Assembly (NCBI GenBank): GCA_023416135.1
Contig: JAEZIF010000191.1
Span: forward strand, 1-8,767
Length of the DNA stretch: 8,767 nt
Direction of reading: 5' to 3'
Source: Pseudomonadota bacterium
GTDB taxonomy: Bacteria; Pseudomonadota; Alphaproteobacteria; Reyranellales; Reyranellaceae
Positions 1 through 5,489 of this stretch are shown here, piece by piece; the first letter of the stretch is position 1; each line of letters starts with the position of its first letter. The position numbers and the translations under genes are program-made. Under the pieces are notes generated by a model. It saw only the letters and a program-made list of their open reading frames with translations, did not search any database and had not been told where the DNA came from.

Positions 1-530
1 CGGCCGGCCTCGCGGGCGGCGCGGCCCTCGGCCCAGTCCATGATGGTGAGGTTGGTGCCCTTCCTGGCCCACGGCTCGAAGTCGACCTTGCCTGGCGAGC
101 TGGTGCCCGGATAGAGCACCAGGCCGATAGCGTTGGTACGGGCCAGCGGCATCAGGGCGGCAGCGCCGGTCTTGTCGCAGCCCGAGATCACGATCATCGC
201 ATCGCCGTGATGGGCGTAGTGGCCGATCTCGAAGCAGTCGGCGGCGACGTCGCGCGACAGCAGGCTGTAGCCCGCTGTCGGCGTGCCTTGCGTGAGCGCG
301 TCGGACACCGCCGGCGCACCGACCACCAGCCCCTGCCCGCCGCGCGTCGCGATCAGGTCCACCAGCAGATCGGTGATGGCGCGCACGCGGTTGTTGCAAC
401 GATGGGCGTTGGTCCAGGCGCTGGCGATGGTGACGACGGCGGTCGCCTGGGCGGCGCGCTCGGGATCGAAGCCCGCCGCGCGGACTTCGACTCGTGATTT
501 CTTCCAGTAGGTGCTGCTGTCCTGTGTCAT
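1..530 (-). CDS. IlvD/Edd-family dehydratase, N-terminal part (runs off left edge)
   Basis: The visible 176 residues begin with MTQDSSTYWKK and stay open to the window edge. They show the N-terminal half of the dihydroxy-acid dehydratase / phosphogluconate dehydratase family, which dehydrates sugar acids or branched-chain dihydroxy acids with an Fe-S cluster. Two expected cluster cysteines are present: C45 in SAWTNAHRCNN (family form SSWNEITPCN) and C118 in SGCDKTG, where D119 and K120 match the metal-binding Asp and the modified Lys of the family. The segment VSDALTQGTPTAGYSLLSRD (75-94) matches the family VSDG..MG....YSL.SRE block. Family proteins are about 550-600 residues, so roughly 400 are outside the window. 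The usual Pro-Gly after CDKT is replaced by GAAA, so this is probably a divergent paralogue and not the biosynthetic IlvD. No clear ribosome binding site is visible. The gene sits 23 bp behind the ACP gene and is probably co-transcribed with it. Confidence 0.85.
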   Translation of the reverse strand, partial: MTQDSSTYWKKSRVEVRAAGFDPERAAQATAVVTIASAWTNAHRCNNRVRAITDLLVDLIATRGGQGLVVGAPAVSDALTQGTPTAGYSLLSRDVAADCFEIGHYAHHGDAMIVISGCDKTGAAALMPLARTNAIGLVLYPGTSSPGKVDFEPWARKGTNLTIMDWAEGRAAREAG

Positions 531-553
531 GCCGGCACGTTAGCCCGGCCCGA

Positions 554-808
554 TCACCTCGTCATGTCAGCGGCGGCCATCTCCGATTCGATGAAGCGAA
601 CCGCATCGCCTACGGTGGTCAGTCGGGTCGCGACGCGATTGGGGATCGCGATGGCGAAACGTTCCTCGCAGGACATGACGATCTCGACGACGTCGAGGCT
701 GTCGGCGCCGAGATCCTCGGTCAGCCGCGCTTCGTCGGTGAGACGCCGCTCATCGGCTCCGAGATGGAAGACGAGGATATCCCTGACCTCTGCCGCTACG
801 TCGCTCAT
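554..808 (-). CDS. Acyl carrier protein (non-housekeeping type)
   Basis: This 84-residue protein has the ACP fold signature EDLGADSLDVVE. S37 is the expected attachment site for the 4'-phosphopantetheine arm that carries acyl groups as thioesters. Helix I (MSDVAAEVRDILVFHLG) and the C-terminal TVGDAVRFIE block are also typical. The ATG at 808 was chosen because GGGAG lies 6 nt upstream. A longer in-frame reading to 997 adds an Arg/Cys-rich stretch with no ACP similarity. The region after helix II is odd: where most bacterial ACPs have an acidic IPDEDAEKI-like helix III, this one has IPNRVATRL. It lies directly upstream of an IlvD/Edd dehydratase rather than fabF/fabG, so it is likely a specialised carrier and not the main fatty acid ACP. 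Its acyl substrate cannot be read from the sequence. Confidence 0.9.
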   Translation of the reverse strand: MSDVAAEVRDILVFHLGADERRLTDEARLTEDLGADSLDVVEIVMSCEERFAIAIPNRVATRLTTVGDAVRFIESEMAAADMTR

Positions 809-1026
809 GACACGCTCCCAAGCACCGCCACTACACGGGAGGTAACGTCGGTCCCCATGGCGCGGCCCTGTGTCCAAGATGGAGCCGGCGCCAAGCCGCA
901 GATGCCGTGACGTTTCTGCCACACAGCACTCGGCTGCAGCGGCCATCGGCTCGCTGTCGGTCGTCATACGCGCCACCGAAGGGCGGCTCTGTGGCAAACG
1001 CCACCAAGCTTCGTTGGAACGACCTT

Positions 1027-1076
1027 ACGAGTCCGCGGTGACTCGTCGCATGGGAGGTCCGACGCGAGCCGCTCGC
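1027..1076 (-). terminator. Two hairpins behind the oxidoreductase gene, possible terminator
   Basis: Two perfect inverted repeats lie 11-60 nt after the reductase stop codon. GCGAG-ccg-CTCGC spans 1064-1076 and ACGAGTC-cgcggt-GACTCGT spans 1027-1046. Neither is followed by a T-run on the minus strand, so a classical intrinsic terminator is not shown. They could instead stabilise the mRNA end, act with Rho, or be operator-like sites upstream of the ACP gene. Confidence 0.3.
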
Positions 1077-1086
1077 CGAAAGCCGG

Positions 1087-2112
1087 CTACCGCCGCGTCG
1101 GATCGTCCGAGACCTGCACCAGCAGCTTGCCGAAGTTCTTGCCCTTGAGCAGGCCGATGAAGGCTTCGGGGGCATTGTCGATGCCCTTCACGATGTCCTC
1201 GCGGTACTTGAGCTTGCCCGCCTTCACCAGCGGCGGGACTTCCTTCCGGAAGCCGTCCATGTCGGCGAAATGGTCGGAGACGATGAAGCCGGTGACGGTG
1301 GCGCGCTTGATCAGCAGCAAGCGCCAGTCGGGACCGGGGCTGGGCTGCATCTCGTTGTAGTGCGCGATCAGCCCGCACAGCGGCACGCGCGCGAAGTCGT
1401 TGAGCTGCGGCACGACGGCGGCCTGCACCGCACCGCCGACATTCTCGAAATAGACGTCGATGCCCTTGGGCGCGGCGGCGCGGATCTCCTTGAACAGGTC
1501 GGCGCCGGCCGCGCGATAGTCGACGCAGGCGTCGAAGCCCAGCTCCTCGACGACGTAGTCGCACTTGTCCCTGCCGCCGGCGATGCCGACGGCCCGGCAG
1601 CCATGGGCCTTGGCGAGCTGACCGACCACCGAGCCGACCGCGCCCGAGGCCGCCGACACCACCACCGTCTCACCCGCCTTGGGCTTGCCGATCTTCATCA
1701 GGCCCCACCATGCGGTCATGCCCGGCATGCCGAGCACCGACAGCGCGGCCGACAGGGGTGCGGCGTCGGGATCGAGCTTCATCGACATGGCGCCGTTGGA
1801 CACGGCGTGGCTCTGCCAGCCCGAGTATTCGACGACATAGTCGCCTTCCTTGAAGCTGGGGTTCTTCGACTTGATCACCTGCCCGACCGTACCGCCGACC
1901 ATGGCATCGCCGAGATTGACGTTCGCGGCATAGCCCTTCGCCTCGGCCATGCGGCCGCGCATGTAGGGATCGAGCGACAGCCAGATGGTGCGAGACAGAT
2001 ACTCGCCGTCCTTCGGCTCGGGGATCGGCGCATCGACGACGTCGAAGTTGGCCGGCGTCGGCTCGCCTTGCGGCCTCGACTTCAGCAGCACGCGGCGATT
2101 GGTGTCGGTCAT
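1087..2112 (-). CDS. NADP-dependent CurA/PTGR-type oxidoreductase (MDR superfamily)
   Basis: This 341-residue protein is full length for the zinc-independent medium-chain reductases related to E. coli CurA and mammalian prostaglandin reductases. Those enzymes use NADPH to reduce the C=C bond of alpha,beta-unsaturated ketones and aldehydes. The N-terminal GroES-like domain holds LSLDPYMRGRM (46-55) and a GxVGxV strand near 73-79. The family block LGMPGMTAWWGL (127-138) is followed by the Rossmann motif AASGAVGSVVGQLAK (154-168) and DVYFENVGG (219-227), the CurA/PTGR form of DVYFDNVGG. There is no structural-zinc cysteine cluster. The ATG at 2112 has GGAG 7 nt upstream. It is probably a stand-alone cytoplasmic gene for detoxifying reactive carbonyls. 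The natural substrate is unknown. Confidence 0.92.
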   Translation of the reverse strand: MTDTNRRVLLKSRPQGEPTPANFDVVDAPIPEPKDGEYLSRTIWLSLDPYMRGRMAEAKGYAANVNLGDAMVGGTVGQVIKSKNPSFKEGDYVVEYSGWQSHAVSNGAMSMKLDPDAAPLSAALSVLGMPGMTAWWGLMKIGKPKAGETVVVSAASGAVGSVVGQLAKAHGCRAVGIAGGRDKCDYVVEELGFDACVDYRAAGADLFKEIRAAAPKGIDVYFENVGGAVQAAVVPQLNDFARVPLCGLIAHYNEMQPSPGPDWRLLLIKRATVTGFIVSDHFADMDGFRKEVPPLVKAGKLKYREDIVKGIDNAPEAFIGLLKGKNFGKLLVQVSDDPTRR

Positions 2113-2181
2113 TCTCTGTCTCCGATCGTTTGCGGCGGGACGTTTGCAGCCCGCGTCCGTTATCGCATGCCGGCAGGAGTC

Positions 2182-2500
2182 GTGTCTCGAAGCTCTCTCC
2201 CATTCTCATTGCCCTCGTCGTCGCCACCTTGGCCGCGGCCCGGACAAGGCCATGCACGGAAGGGGCAACGACAACGCGCCCGGCCAAGGCAGGGGCAGGG
2301 GCAGGGACGGCGCCAGGGTGGGCGCGGCAACCAACAGGCGGCGCCCAACTTCGTGGTCGCCGATCGCGAGCCGTGGTCGGTCGGCCAGCCGCTTCCCGGC
2401 TTCCGGCTACCAGTATGTGCGGCTCGCCAACGACATTCTGCTGATGGCAATCGGCGCGCGCATGATCACGGCGGCGATTGCCGATCTCGGCGCGATGTAG
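2182..2500 (+). pseudogene. Frameshifted RcnB-like secreted protein remnant
   Basis: No single frame encodes this region sensibly, but pieces in different frames look like one protein. From about 2184, in the frame where codons start at 2184, the reading VSKLSPILIALVVATLAAA resembles a signal peptide. A Gly/Arg/Gln-rich stretch follows, readable in either of the other two frames. WSVGQPLP is then read in the frame of codons starting at 2377. A tail from about 2402 reads SGYQYVRLANDILLMAIGAR and continues to a TAG at 2498-2500. WxVGxPLP followed by GYxYVRVxxDILLIAIGT is characteristic of small RcnB-family periplasmic proteins of alphaproteobacteria. An AGGAG at 2175-2179 may be the old ribosome binding site, but no start codon joins the signal-peptide frame. 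At least two frame changes are needed. About 20 residues that many relatives have between the two motifs also seem to be missing. The last 35 bp overlap the convergent glycosyltransferase gene. A sequencing error cannot be excluded. Confidence 0.55.
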
Positions 2501-3575
2501 CTTCCAGGAATAATTCTGTCATGGCGTCGATCGTGAAGGTCGAGGCTACGCGCTCGCGACCCGCCGATCCCAGGCGTCGGCGCAGATCGGCATCGAGCAC
2601 GAGGCGCTCGAGGTTGCGTGCCAGGTCGGCTGCATTGCCCGGAGCGAACAGCAGGCCGGTGCGATCGTCCTCCACGATCTCCGGAAAGGCGCCCGAACGG
2701 GCTGCCACGACCGGCAGGCCGTAGGCTCCCGCTTCCGCGACCGTCAGGCCGAACGGCTCGTCGACGGCCGGCGCGACCAGGATGTCGATATCGCCGTACA
2801 GCCGGTCACGGTCGGCAACATATCCCGTCCAATGCACCTGCTCGGCCAGGCCGAGAGCTGCGATACGCGCCTCAACGGCGTCGGAGAAGCTGCCGCCTCT
2901 CGTGCCGACGATGGCGAGCCGGCAATCGACGCCACGCCGCTTCAAGAGCGCGCAAGCCTCGAGCAGCACCATGTGCTGCTTCTGCTCGACGATGCGGCCG
3001 ACGATGGCGAGCCGCGGCGGTGTCCGTTGCACGAAGGACGCCGTGGCCGGCATCGGCACGCCGTTGAGCACGACGGCAAGCTTCGCCCGATCGACGGGTG
3101 TGCTGAGGGCGCAGTCGGCGACGAACTGCGAGCAGCACAGCAGGCGATCGAGCCGGCGGTCGAGCAGACGGCCGGCCCAGCGATGCCGCATCAGCCGCTC
3201 GGGCGGCGATTGCAGGAAGAGCGCGCGCCGGGCCCGAAAAATAGAGGCCGAGAGCAGCAGCGTCTGGACGTCGGGCGAGATCACCCAGTCCGGCCGCACG
3301 TCGGCCGCGACGGCGCGGAGCTGGCGTCGCGCCCCGGGCATGCAGCGCAACGTGTGCCAGGTGAAGACCGGATTGGTGACATAGAACCGGCCGAGCGACA
3401 CCTCGTGGTGCGGGATGCCCGCCTCGTCCAGAAGACGCGGCACCTCGCCATCGGTCCAGCCGCTGACGATCGCCGTGGGCTGGTGCCCGCGCGCGGCGAG
3501 GCCCTTCATCAGCGACAGGAATGCCGTTTCCATGCCGCCGACGGTCCAGCCGCCGGTGAAGAACAGGAACCTCAC
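2466..3575 (-). CDS. GT4-family glycosyltransferase
   Basis: This is a 369-residue GT-B glycosyltransferase of the GT4 family, which moves a sugar from a nucleotide-sugar donor to a glycan or lipid acceptor at the inner face of the membrane. The N-terminal half opens with FFTGGWTVGGMETAFLSLMK (5-24), the glycine-rich loop of GT4 acceptor domains. The donor domain starts near RLAIVGRIVEQKQ (188-200), with the donor-binding R194 and K199. It carries the EX7E motif in DEPFGLTVAEAGAYGLPVV (272-290; E273 and E281) and then GAFPEIVEDDRTGLLF. The start is the GTG at 3575, which overlaps the MarR stop codon as GTGA. A longer open frame to 4079 adds Arg-rich sequence that is only the shadow of the MarR gene. 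No signal peptide or membrane segment is evident. The acceptor is unknown and no other polysaccharide genes are nearby, so the pairing with a MarR regulator is unusual. Confidence 0.9.
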   Translation of the reverse strand: MRFLFFTGGWTVGGMETAFLSLMKGLAARGHQPTAIVSGWTDGEVPRLLDEAGIPHHEVSLGRFYVTNPVFTWHTLRCMPGARRQLRAVAADVRPDWVISPDVQTLLLSASIFRARRALFLQSPPERLMRHRWAGRLLDRRLDRLLCCSQFVADCALSTPVDRAKLAVVLNGVPMPATASFVQRTPPRLAIVGRIVEQKQHMVLLEACALLKRRGVDCRLAIVGTRGGSFSDAVEARIAALGLAEQVHWTGYVADRDRLYGDIDILVAPAVDEPFGLTVAEAGAYGLPVVAARSGAFPEIVEDDRTGLLFAPGNAADLARNLERLVLDADLRRRLGSAGRERVASTFTIDAMTELFLEATSRRDRQSPP

Positions 3576-4018
3576 GATGGCTCGTCGATCAGACGGCCCA
3601 GCAGCTCGCCGAGCGTCGCCGCCTGCTTGCCCGACAGGCGCCGGCCGATCGCGGCCTCGATGGCACGGGCATAGACCGGCCACATGCGCCGGCGCATCGC
3701 GCGTCCGGCGTCGGTGATGGCGACGAGATGGCCGCGCCCGTCGTCGACACAGGGCCGCCGCTCGACGTAGCCGGCGGCTTCGATGCGATCGACGAGGCGC
3801 GACAGGTTGTATTGCGCCAGCAGCATGGCCCGCTCGAGTTCGAAGGGCCGCAGGCCGTCCCTGCCGGCGCGTTCGGTCTCCAGCAGGACGTCGTACCAGG
3901 CGAGCGGCGGCAATCCTGCCGCCTTCAATGCGCCCTCGACCGAACCAAGCATCCGGTGCTGCGCCTTCATCAGGCGCGCCCATGCCCGGATCGTCGCCTC
4001 GGCCGGCTTGTCGCTCAT
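3572..4018 (-). CDS. MarR-family transcriptional regulator
   Basis: This 148-residue protein is full length for a MarR winged helix-turn-helix repressor. Residues 10-35 form the N-terminal dimer helix. The DNA-binding part is LRPFELERAMLLAQYNLSRL (56-75), with LSRLVDRIEAAGYVERR as recognition helix. The wing CVDDGRGHLVAITDAGR (90-106) carries the family DxRxxxVxxTxxG pattern. C-terminal helices (107-145) complete the dimer interface. The ATG at 4018 is backed by an AGG about 8 nt upstream. It is divergent from the GST operon across a 76-bp gap that holds two palindromes, so it probably represses both itself and that operon until a small ligand, often phenolic in this family, binds. Its stop overlaps the glycosyltransferase start by 4 bp, which suggests a two-gene transcript. 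Confidence 0.93.
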   Translation of the reverse strand: MSDKPAEATIRAWARLMKAQHRMLGSVEGALKAAGLPPLAWYDVLLETERAGRDGLRPFELERAMLLAQYNLSRLVDRIEAAGYVERRPCVDDGRGHLVAITDAGRAMRRRMWPVYARAIEAAIGRRLSGKQAATLGELLGRLIDEPS

Positions 4019-4047
4019 GAGAGAAACCTAGCGGCGCTTGATTCTCT

Positions 4048-4079
4048 ATGCAACTGCATCTATTTATATGCGTCTGCAT
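4048..4079. promoter_or_regulatory. Twin palindromic operator in the MarR/GST divergent promoter
   Basis: Two 12-bp sites, ATGCaactGCAT (4048-4059) and ATGCgtctGCAT (4068-4079), are each a perfect 4+4 palindrome. The first extends to 5+5, ATGCA/TGCAT. Their centres are 20 bp apart, about two helical turns, so two MarR dimers could sit on the same DNA face. The sequence between and around them is much richer in A+T than the rest of the window. It contains TATAAA on the minus strand (4068-4063), a fair -10 for the MarR gene, and TATATG on the plus strand (4065-4070). TTGATT (4038-4043) is a possible -35, but its spacing to these elements is not ideal. Bound repressor would cover both promoters. 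The assignment as MarR-binding DNA is an inference from position and symmetry. Confidence 0.65.
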
Positions 4080-4094
4080 TCATATGGAGAGACC

Positions 4095-4754
4095 ATGTCT
4101 CCCTCCCTGACCCTCGTCAGCCATCACCTCTGCCCCTACGTGCAGCGGGCTGCCATCTCGCTGGCCGAGAAGGCGGTGCCGTTCGACCGGGTCCATGTCG
4201 ATCTCGCCGACAAGCCGGCCTGGTTCCTCGACCTCTCGCCACTCGGCAAGACGCCGGTGCTCAAGGTCGACGACCGCGCCATCTTCGAAAGCGCCGTGAT
4301 CCTGGAATATCTCGAGGAGACACGGCCGCACCCGCTGCATCCGGCCGATCCCCTGAAGCGCGCCGAGCACCGTGCCTGGATCGAGTTCGGGTCGGCCGTC
4401 CTGAACGACGTCGCCGGTTTCTATTCGGCCAAGGACGAGGCCGCTTTCACGGCGAAGGCCGAGGCGCTGGTGGCGAAGTTCGCGCGGATCGAGAACCATC
4501 TGGGAGAGAGTCCATGGTTCGACGGCGGATTCTCGCTGGTCGATGCGGTGTTCGGGCCGGTGTTTCGCTATTTCGACGTGTTCGATCGTGTTGGCGACTT
4601 CAGAATCCTGGGAGGCAGGCCCAGGATCGCCGCCTGGCGCAGGGCGCTCGCGGCGCGGCCGTCGATCGCTCGAGCGGTCGGCGCCGACTATGAGCCTCGG
4701 CTGGAGCGCTTTCTCGCTCGGCGCAATTCACACCTCTCGACCCTGATGCGCTAG
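4095..4754 (+). CDS. Glutathione S-transferase family protein
   Basis: This 219-residue protein has the cytosolic GST layout: an N-terminal thioredoxin-like domain (about 1-80) and an all-helical C-terminal domain (about 90-210). HHLCPYVQRA (10-19) places C13-P14-Y15 where omega, beta and lambda-like GSTs carry a catalytic Cys, so thiol transfer, dehalogenation or reduction of glutathione conjugates is more likely than Tyr/Ser-type conjugation. K52-T53-P54-V55-L56 contains the cis-Pro loop. FESAVILEYLEE (64-75) holds the E65-S66 pair that binds the gamma-glutamyl end of glutathione. The ATG at 4095 has GGAG at 4086-4089, spaced 5 nt. A longer in-frame start at 4038 would put the operator inside the coding region and was rejected. 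It is the first gene of a four-gene run and the likely target of the divergent MarR. The substrate is unknown. Confidence 0.93.
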   Translation: MSPSLTLVSHHLCPYVQRAAISLAEKAVPFDRVHVDLADKPAWFLDLSPLGKTPVLKVDDRAIFESAVILEYLEETRPHPLHPADPLKRAEHRAWIEFGSAVLNDVAGFYSAKDEAAFTAKAEALVAKFARIENHLGESPWFDGGFSLVDAVFGPVFRYFDVFDRVGDFRILGGRPRIAAWRRALAARPSIARAVGADYEPRLERFLARRNSHLSTLMR

Positions 4755-4768
4755 CCGGTTAAGACCGG
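4755..4768 (+). other. Small hairpin between GST and hydrolase genes
   Basis: The whole 18-bp gap is almost filled by the perfect inverted repeat CCGGT-TAAG-ACCGG, which ends 4 nt before the hydrolase ATG at 4773. It lies where a ribosome binding site would be expected, and none is visible. It could reduce translation of the hydrolase or make it depend on ribosomes arriving from the GST gene. The structure is short, so the effect is uncertain. Confidence 0.35.
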
Positions 4769-4772
4769 TGCA

Positions 4773-5489
4773 ATGAAACGGACATATCTCTGTCTGCCCG
4801 GCGCCTGGATGGGCGCCTGGTCGTGGCAATTCGTGCTGGAGCGCCTGCACGCCGCCGGGCACGACGCGCGGGCCCTGCCCTTTCGCGGCGTCGGCGAGCG
4901 CGCGGCCGAGCTGTCGCCGGAGCTCGACAACGACGTGTTCGTCGCCGACACCGTGGCGGCGCTGGAGCGGGACGATCTTTCAGACATCGTGCTGGTCGGC
5001 CACAGCTTCGGCAGCCTGATCGCCAGCCTGGTGACCGACCGCGGGCCCGAACGCATTGCACACCGGGTGATCATCGACGGCGGGATCGCCCAGGACGGTC
5101 AGTCGATCTTCGGCCGCATCCCCAGTGAGATCGTCGCCAAGCGCAAGAAGCTGGTGACGGTGGTGAAAGGTACCGAGGTCCTGCCCTTCGCTCCGATCGG
5201 CAGCCTGATCATCGACGATCCGGAGCTGGCGGCATGGACGCACCGTCGGCTCACACCGCATCCGGTGGCCTGCTACACCAAGCCGATCCGCCTGAACAAC
5301 CCCGCCGGCAACGGCCGGCCGATGACCTACATCGCCTGCACCAAGCCGCGTTATCCGGTGTCGGCCGGCATGCACGAGAGGGTCCAGGCGATGCCGCACA
5401 TCCGCTATCGGCCGATCGAGGCCGGCCACAACTGCATCATTTCCGCCCCCGATCTGGTGGCGAAGGAGTTGCTGGAGGTGCCGCAGTGA
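4773..5489 (+). CDS. Alpha/beta hydrolase (methylesterase / hydroxynitrile lyase-like)
   Basis: The 238-residue length and motif order fit the small alpha/beta-hydrolase group that includes plant salicylate methylesterases, hydroxynitrile lyases and the bacterial EstC-type esterases. LCLPGAWMGAWSWQFVLERL (6-25) is the oxyanion-hole strand and helix, with the HGxxHG-like turn replaced by PGAWMGAW as in many bacterial members. VGHSFGS (75-81) is the nucleophile elbow with S78, and EAGHNCIISAP (217-227) supplies the catalytic H219. The usual acidic residue after strand beta-6 is not obvious: the equivalent segment reads YIACTKPRYP. No signal peptide is present, so it should be cytoplasmic. Start ATG 4773 follows the GST stop by 18 bp. 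The stop overlaps the next gene's GTG as GTGA. In an operon with a GST and a permease, ester cleavage of an imported or toxic compound is plausible but unproven. Confidence 0.88.
   Translation: MKRTYLCLPGAWMGAWSWQFVLERLHAAGHDARALPFRGVGERAAELSPELDNDVFVADTVAALERDDLSDIVLVGHSFGSLIASLVTDRGPERIAHRVIIDGGIAQDGQSIFGRIPSEIVAKRKKLVTVVKGTEVLPFAPIGSLIIDDPELAAWTHRRLTPHPVACYTKPIRLNNPAGNGRPMTYIACTKPRYPVSAGMHERVQAMPHIRYRPIEAGHNCIISAPDLVAKELLEVPQ
5474..5478 (+). promoter_or_regulatory. Strong ribosome binding site that sets the DUF4406 start
   Basis: GGAGG sits 7 nt before the GTG at 5486, inside the end of the hydrolase gene. This favours the GTG over the in-frame ATG at 5501 and makes a GTGA stop/start overlap, so the two proteins are probably translationally coupled. 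Confidence 0.7.

Noticed and set aside
207..910. Several plus-strand open frames over the dehydratase and ACP region
   Set aside because: They are out-of-frame shadows of the minus-strand dehydratase and ACP, with no motifs of their own.
809..997. N-terminal extension of the ACP
   Set aside because: It has no ACP similarity and odd Cys/Arg composition. The ATG at 808 has a good ribosome binding site and gives the standard ACP length.
2288..2307. CRISPR-like or satellite repeat
   Set aside because: Only three contiguous 6-bp units with no spacers. It is a simple tandem repeat.
1270..2724. A 484-codon open frame on the plus strand
   Set aside because: It lies opposite the reductase gene and part of the glycosyltransferase gene, has His/Asp/Arg-rich composition and shows no domain. 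It is a high-GC shadow. Only its WSVGQPLP segment is used as evidence for the RcnB-like remnant.
3576..4079. N-terminal extension of the glycosyltransferase by 168 residues
   Set aside because: The extension is Arg-rich and out of frame over the MarR gene. The GT4 domain begins at residue 1-2 from the GTG at 3575, and the GTGA overlap is a normal coupled start.
4038..4094. Earlier GST start
   Set aside because: It would place the promoter and twin palindromes inside the coding sequence. The ATG at 4095 has GGAG 5 nt upstream and begins just before the first beta strand.
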